From Streptomyces verrucosisporus (GTDB lineage Bacteria; Actinomycetota; Actinomycetes; Streptomycetales; Streptomycetaceae), in the NCBI RefSeq assembly GCF_017114865.1, contig NZ_JADEYH010000011.1, positions 62,001 through 126,000 of the forward strand: a DNA stretch of 64,000 nt, read 5' to 3'. This document shows positions 59,597 through 64,000 of this stretch, piece after piece; position 1 is the stretch's first letter; each line of letters opens with the position of its first letter. The translations under genes were made by a program, and so were the position numbers. Below the pieces are notes generated by a model. The model made no database searches. It had not been told where the DNA came from and worked only from the letters and a program-made list of their open reading frames with translations.

Positions 59597-59989
59597 ATGA
59601 GAAAGAAGACCGTGCGGGCCGCTCTGCCGGCCGCGTTGCTGTGCGGCGCGTTTCTGCTCTCGGGCTGCGGGGACGGCGGCACCGGGGAGGAGATCTCCGG
59701 GACCCTCGCCCGCAACAGCGCGGCCGAGGCCGGTGAACTCGCCTTCGACCAGGCCGGGCACGAGATCGACGGTGACCTCACATGCGTCGACGAGGGCACC
59801 GGGAAGGACCTGAGGGTCACCTGCGAGGGCACCACCATGGACGGCGGGGAGGCCAGGATGACGGCCGACGCCGGCAGCGACCCCCGGATCGAGACGGAGG
59901 GCGGCGTCACGCTCGAGGGCTTCACGGTCGTCGGCACGGTGGACGGCGAGCAGGTCTTCCGGCAGGACTGCATCGGCGTCGGCTGCTGA
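59597..59989 (+). CDS. DUF4333-like lipoprotein
   Basis: The ATG at 59597 has AGGAGG 7 bases upstream; the longer open frame is rejected. The 130-residue protein starts MRKKTVRAALPAALLCGAFL with lipobox LLSGCGDG. The small extracytoplasmic domain has a cysteine pattern (LTCVDEG, LRVTCEGTTMDG, DCIGVGC) reminiscent of DUF4333-like lipoproteins, though the assignment is tentative. It has no close partner gene. Confidence 0.75.
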   Translation: MRKKTVRAALPAALLCGAFLLSGCGDGGTGEEISGTLARNSAAEAGELAFDQAGHEIDGDLTCVDEGTGKDLRVTCEGTTMDGGEARMTADAGSDPRIETEGGVTLEGFTVVGTVDGEQVFRQDCIGVGC

Positions 59990-60100
59990 CCCCGGTGCGG
60001 CGGGCCGTTCCCGGCGGCCCGTTGAAAACGGGGAGGCGGGGCAGACGGCAGTAGCGAGCAGTGATGTTCCACGCCGAACCGCCAGGGGGGATCAGCAGCG

Positions 60101-61051
60101 ATGGCCATATCCGCGCGCCGGAGGCGCGCACCGGACGGCAGGCCCGTCTTCGACCTGCGTGTGACGGCCCTGGCCTTCGTGCTGGCCGCCGTCGTCCTGC
60201 TGGGCGTGTGGTTCGCCGGGCGGGTGGTGCTGGAGGCCGCCGGGCGGCATCCGGTCGCGGCGGTGGCCGTCTGCCTGATCGCCGTACCGGCCGCCGTGGC
60301 CGGTCTGCGCGGCGGGCGCCGCTTCCGGGCGTCCAGGGCCGCGCGGCGGGCCGCCGCGGTCCTGACCGAGGCGGCCGAGACCGCGCTGGACTCCCTGGAG
60401 GAGGAGGTTCCGGGTGGCGGGCGGGAGAGCGGTGAGCGCACGGAGCGCCCCGGGCCGGCGGAGGGCCCGCAGGCCCTCCGGTACGCGGAACCGGACGGGG
60501 CCGACGGAGCCCGCCCCGACGGCCCCGACCGTCCTGTCCGACCGGACTACGAGGCCATGGAGGCCGAGGAGTTCGAGCAGGCGGTCGCGGCCCTGTGCGA
60601 GCGGGACGGCTGCCGCGACGTGGAGGTCGTCGGCGGCGCGGGCGACCTCGGCGCCGACGTCGTCGCCACCGCCCCGGACGGGCGGCGCGTGGTCGTCCAG
60701 TGCAAGCGCTACAGCGACACCAACAAGGTCGGCTCACAGGACGTGCAGCGCTTCGGCGGCACCTGCTACACCGTCCACGAGGCCCAGGTGGCGGCCGTGG
60801 TCACCACCGGCGACTTCACCGCGCCCGCCGCAGAGTACGCGCGGCAGTGCGGGATCCTGTGCTTCGACCGGCACGCGCTGGCCGCCTGGAGCGACGGCAC
60901 CGGACCGGCCCCCTGGGAGAGCGCGGGCGAGCCGCCGCCCGGGGCCGAACCGCACGAAGGACGGTACGGAGGGCGGGACGAAGGCCCTTACGGGGACGCG
61001 TACGAGGGCGCGTACGACGGTCTGTACGACGAGGGGGCCGCCCGGGCCTGA
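60101..61051 (+). CDS. Membrane-anchored Mrr-like restriction endonuclease
   Basis: The 316-residue protein has two N-terminal transmembrane helices (LAFVLAAVVLLGVWFAGRVV; PVAAVAVCLIAVPAAVAGL) and a charged linker. The Mrr_cat nuclease domain (about 155-265) contains EAMEAEEFEQAVAALCERDG, D186 in DLGADVVA and Q200-C-K202 in VVVQCKRYSD, the D...QxK active site. A Tyr/Gly/Asp-rich repeat tail follows (GRYGGRDEGPYGDAYEGAYD). Mrr-type enzymes cleave methylated DNA, but tethered actinobacterial forms have unknown roles. Confidence 0.88.
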   Translation: MAISARRRRAPDGRPVFDLRVTALAFVLAAVVLLGVWFAGRVVLEAAGRHPVAAVAVCLIAVPAAVAGLRGGRRFRASRAARRAAAVLTEAAETALDSLEEEVPGGGRESGERTERPGPAEGPQALRYAEPDGADGARPDGPDRPVRPDYEAMEAEEFEQAVAALCERDGCRDVEVVGGAGDLGADVVATAPDGRRVVVQCKRYSDTNKVGSQDVQRFGGTCYTVHEAQVAAVVTTGDFTAPAAEYARQCGILCFDRHALAAWSDGTGPAPWESAGEPPPGAEPHEGRYGGRDEGPYGDAYEGAYDGLYDEGAARA

Positions 61052-61085
61052 GCCCTCCGGGACCTTCGACGCCCTGGGGGACGGC

Positions 61086-61499
61086 CTAGCGGGGAGCCGG
61101 GTTCCAGCGGTACGACGGGTACGCGGCGTCGCTGCGGACGATCTCGCGGCCCAGCGGCATCAGGGAGACCGGAATCATCTTGAAGTGGGCGATGCCGAAC
61201 GGGATGCCGATGACCGTCAGGAAGAAGCCGATACCCGCGGCTATGTGCCCCAGGGTGAGCCATATCCCGGCGAAGACCAGCCAGACGACGTTGCCCGCGG
61301 CGGAGGCCGCGCCCGCGCCGGGCCGCTGGACGACGGTGTACCCGAAGGGCCACAGGGCGTAGACGGCGATCCGGAAGCAGGCGATGCCCCACGGGATCGT
61401 GACGATCAGCAGGAAGCAGATCAGGCCGGCGACCGCGTACCCCAGGGCCAGCCAGAGGCCGGAGAAGACCAGCCACAGGATGTTGAGGACCGTCCTCAC
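61086..61499 (-). CDS. yccF: YccF family inner-membrane protein
   Basis: The GTG at 61499 overlaps the htpX stop (GTGA). The 137-residue protein has the duplicated YccF domain: [20 protein letters not shown] and [20 protein letters not shown], each followed by a second helix and the [11 protein letters not shown] / [11 protein letters not shown] motif. There are four transmembrane segments. The function of YccF is not established. Coupling to htpX suggests a membrane-quality role, which is inference. Confidence 0.9.
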   Translation of the reverse strand: MRTVLNILWLVFSGLWLALGYAVAGLICFLLIVTIPWGIACFRIAVYALWPFGYTVVQRPGAGAASAAGNVVWLVFAGIWLTLGHIAAGIGFFLTVIGIPFGIAHFKMIPVSLMPLGREIVRSDAAYPSYRWNPAPR

Positions 61500-62359
61500 A
61501 GCCGCCTCCCCGCCATGCGCTCCAGCCGGGCGATGCGCTCGGCCATCGGGGGGTGGGTGGAGAACATCCTGGTCAGGCCGTCTCCGGGGCGGAAGGGGTT
61601 GGCGATCATCATGTGGCTCGCGGTCTCCAGACGGGGCTCGGGTGGCAGGGGCAGCTGCTTGGTGCCGGCCTCCAGCTTGGCCAGGGCCGAGGCCAGGGCC
61701 AGCGGATCGCCGGTGAGCTGGGAGCCGGAGGCGTCCGCCTCGTACTCCCTGGAGCGGCTGACCGCGAGCCGGATCAGGGACGCGGCGAGCGGGCCGAGCA
61801 GCATGATCAGCAGCACTCCGACCAGGCCGGGGCCCTCCTCGTCCTCCGAGCGGCCGATCGGGATCAGCCAGGCGAAGTTGACCAGGAACATCACCACCGA
61901 GGCCAGTGCTCCGGCGACGGAGGCGATGAGGATGTCGCGGTTGTAGACGTGGCTCAGCTCGTGCCCGAGGACGGCGCGCAGTTCGCGCTCGTCCAGGATG
62001 CGCAGAATGCCGTCGGTGCAGCAGACGGCGGCGTTGCGCGGATTGCGGCCGGTGGCGAAGGCGTTGGGCGCCTGGGTGGGTGAGATGTACAGGCGAGGCA
62101 TGGGCCGGCGGGCGGCCGTGGACAGCTCGCGGACCGTCCGGTACAGGCCCGGGGCCTCGAACTCGCTGACCGGGCGGGCTCTCATGGCGCGCAGGGCGAG
62201 CTTGTCGCTGTTCCAGTAGGCGTAGGCGTTGGTGCCGAGTGCCAGGACGACCGCGACGACCAGGCCGGTGCGGCCGAAGAAACCGCCGATGACGATGATG
62301 AGTGCGGACAGTCCCCCGAGTAGCAGGGCGGTCTTCAGCCCGTTGTGCCGGCGGTGCAC
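61496..62359 (-). CDS. htpX: Membrane zinc metalloprotease HtpX
   Basis: The GTG at 62359, 7 bases after GGAGG, gives 287 residues. Two N-terminal transmembrane helices ([20 protein letters not shown] and following) precede the M48 protease domain with [11 protein letters not shown] (HExxH at 133-137) and the third zinc ligand in [12 protein letters not shown]. Two further helices lie between them ([33 protein letters not shown]). HtpX degrades misfolded membrane proteins. The open frame far upstream is a shadow of the nuoN strand and is not used. Confidence 0.96.
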   Translation of the reverse strand: MHRRHNGLKTALLLGGLSALIIVIGGFFGRTGLVVAVVLALGTNAYAYWNSDKLALRAMRARPVSEFEAPGLYRTVRELSTAARRPMPRLYISPTQAPNAFATGRNPRNAAVCCTDGILRILDERELRAVLGHELSHVYNRDILIASVAGALASVVMFLVNFAWLIPIGRSEDEEGPGLVGVLLIMLLGPLAASLIRLAVSRSREYEADASGSQLTGDPLALASALAKLEAGTKQLPLPPEPRLETASHMMIANPFRPGDGLTRMFSTHPPMAERIARLERMAGRRL

Positions 62360-62502
62360 GGTGCGCCCTCCAGGTGGTGCGGCAGGGGGGATCCCCCGTG
62401 TGGCCCTTCGTTGCGGCGTGCCTCCGTCCGAAGGCGGCTTGGTGGACCCTTCCTGTGAGGTCAACGCCGTGTGAAGGCGCCGGGTTCCCGGGCCGCTCCC
62501 GT

Positions 62503-64000
62503 CTAAAGCAGCACGTCGGCGGCGAAGCGCAGGGCGAGCTGGGGAGCACCCGAAAGGCCGACGGCGAGCAGCCCCGTCAGGGCGATCGCGGCCGTGAGCG
62601 GCGCGGCGACGCGTACGCGGGCGCGGGCGGCGGGGGCCTGTGCGGGGGCCCGGAAGATCTGCGCCGTCCACGCCAGGTAGTAGTAGAGGGCGATCACGAC
62701 GTTCACCGCCATCACCGCCGCGAGCCAGCCCAGTCCCGCGTCCACGGCCGTGGAGAGGACCGCGACCTTGGCGAACAGGCCGATGATCCCCGGCGGCAGC
62801 CCGGCCAGGCAGAGCAGGAAGAAGGCGAGGGCGAGGGCGGCCGGGGGGTGGGCGGCGTACAGGCCGCGGTAGTCGGTGATCCGGTTGGCGGCGGCACTCC
62901 GGCCGACGTGGGCGGCCACGGCGAAGGCCCCGAGGTTCACGGCGGCGTACATCAGGGCGTACGCGACGGTCGCGCCGACGGCCCGCCCCGGCTCGGCGGC
63001 GTACGCCGCCGCGGCGATCGGCACCAGCAGGTAGCCCGCCTGGCCGACGGAGGACCACGCCAGCAGCCGTACCGCGCTGTGCGGGCGCTCCGGGCGCTGC
63101 CGCAGGGCGGCCGCGTTGCCCGCGGTCATGGTGAGGGCGGCCAGGACGGCGAGCGCCGGTCCCCAGACGTGGCCGTAGGAGGGGAAGGCCTCGACGGTCA
63201 CCAGGATCAGCCCGGAGAAGCCGACCGCCTTGCCGATCACCGACAGGTAGGCGGCCACCGGCAGGGGGGCGCCGACGTAGGTCTCCGGCACCCAGGAGTG
63301 GAAGGGGACGGCCGCGGTCTTGAACGCGAAGCCGACGAGGGTGAGGGCGACTCCGGTGGCGGCCAGGGCCTCCAGGCCGGGGGCGGTCTCGCGCAGCCTC
63401 TCGGCGATCCGGTCCAGGTGCAGGGAGCCGGTCACGGCGTAGACGAAGCTGACGCCCATGAGGCTGACGGCGGTGGCGGTGACCGAGGAGAGGAAGAACT
63501 TCAGAGCCGCCTCGGAGGAGCGCCCGTCCGCGCGGCGCAGTCCGACCAGGGCGAAGGAGGGCAGGGAGGCGACCTCCAGTGCCACGATCAGGGTCGCCAG
63601 ATCCCGGGCGGCGGGCAGCAGCGCCGCTCCCGCGGCGGAGGCCAGCAGCAGGAACCAGTACTCGCCGCGCGGCAGCGCCTCGTCCCGTACGGCCGTCATC
63701 GACAGCAGGGCGGCGATCAGGGCGGCGCCCAGCACCAGGAACTGGACGGCCAGGGCGAACGGGTCGGCGACGTAGGAGCACACCGCCGGGTCGGTGGTGA
63801 GGCAGAAGGTGGTGCGCTCGCCGCTCCGCAGGGGCAGCAGGCTGAGCGCGGCGAGCGCGAGCACGGCGACGGTGACCGGGCCGAGCAGCGGCTTGCGGCG
63901 CTCGGGCAGGAACAGGTCGGCGACCAGTACGGCCAGCGCGCCCAGCGCGGCGAGGGCGGGCGGGGCGATGGCGGTCCAGTCGACGGACTGGACGACCGAC
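62503..64000 (-). CDS. nuoN: NADH-quinone oxidoreductase subunit N homologue (5' end beyond window)
   Basis: The frame is open from the window edge to the stop at 62503, giving at least 499 residues with about 13 hydrophobic helices. The proton-translocating core includes [58 protein letters not shown] (with the key Lys) and [20 protein letters not shown]. This is the antiporter-like subunit N of complex I. The htpX/nuoN neighbourhood suggests it belongs to a second, incomplete nuo set rather than the main operon; that is from general knowledge, not visible here. Confidence 0.92.
   Translation of the reverse strand, partial: SVVQSVDWTAIAPPALAALGALAVLVADLFLPERRKPLLGPVTVAVLALAALSLLPLRSGERTTFCLTTDPAVCSYVADPFALAVQFLVLGAALIAALLSMTAVRDEALPRGEYWFLLLASAAGAALLPAARDLATLIVALEVASLPSFALVGLRRADGRSSEAALKFFLSSVTATAVSLMGVSFVYAVTGSLHLDRIAERLRETAPGLEALAATGVALTLVGFAFKTAAVPFHSWVPETYVGAPLPVAAYLSVIGKAVGFSGLILVTVEAFPSYGHVWGPALAVLAALTMTAGNAAALRQRPERPHSAVRLLAWSSVGQAGYLLVPIAAAAYAAEPGRAVGATVAYALMYAAVNLGAFAVAAHVGRSAAANRITDYRGLYAAHPPAALALAFFLLCLAGLPPGIIGLFAKVAVLSTAVDAGLGWLAAVMAVNVVIALYYYLAWTAQIFRAPAQAPAARARVRVAAPLTAAIALTGLLAVGLSGAPQLALRFAADVLL

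Overview
The window is high-GC actinobacterial chromosome, almost certainly Streptomyces. Third-position G/C is strong throughout, GTG and TTG starts are common, and the order secE-nusG-rplK-rplA-rplJ-rplL-rpoB-rpoC-rpsL-rpsG-fusA-tuf with aspC, an adenosine deaminase and murB alongside is typical of that genus. Most assignments are by recognition of motifs and family sequence; no database search was run.

Layout. (1) 1-448: start of the S10 ribosomal operon on the minus strand (rplC, truncated by the window edge, and rpsJ). (2) About 450-32000: a roughly 31-kb accessory stretch lying between the S10 operon and the str operon (rpsL-rpsG-fusA-tuf). It holds a collapsed RHS pseudogene (1217-1679), two orphan genes of lower GC, an IS1380-type transposase remnant, a two-gene class II lanthipeptide cluster (lanA 7314-7517, lanM 4289-7243), an intact RHS polymorphic toxin (8025-12752), and downstream of it a toxin/immunity array containing a DUF4291 gene, YwqJ-type deaminase modules and SUKH-3 immunity genes. 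Next come regulator pairs of the XRE/DUF397 and RsbW-like types, then an operon of HTH protein, small ORF and drmA-drmB-drmC (20916-28282), the core of the DISARM anti-phage system without any methyltransferase. It ends with a three-gene operon for a secreted Asn/Ser-rich protein, a DUF5819 protein and an HTTM (gamma-carboxylase-like) membrane protein. (3) 32111-49965: core information-processing genes on the minus strand: tuf, fusA, rpsG, rpsL, a DUF1707/DUF4190 membrane protein, rpoC, rpoB, rplL, rplJ, rplA, rplK, nusG, secE. Promoter, attenuator and terminator candidates are visible between the units. (4) 50081-64000: tRNA-Trp, aspC, an adenosine deaminase, murB, a HadA/HadB-like dehydratase pair, rpmG, tRNA-Met, tRNA-Thr, an amidohydrolase that seems to lack catalytic residues, an NAD(P)-binding protein, a frameshifted small membrane protein, tRNA-Tyr, yajQ, a lipoprotein, a membrane-anchored Mrr-like nuclease, yccF, htpX and the 3' part of nuoN.

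How the parts fit. The ribosomal and RNA-polymerase genes form the growth-rate-controlled core. The stretch between the two ribosomal operons looks like a variable region loaded with conflict systems: contact-type toxins with immunity genes, a lanthipeptide and an anti-phage locus. Signs of turnover there include an IS fragment, an RHS copy shortened by three deletions, one nonsense-mutated gene and one homopolymer frameshift. The most notable items are the methylase-less drmABC operon, the lanA/lanM pair with an unusual Cys-rich core, and a hairpin element shared by the leaders of the S10 and str operons.
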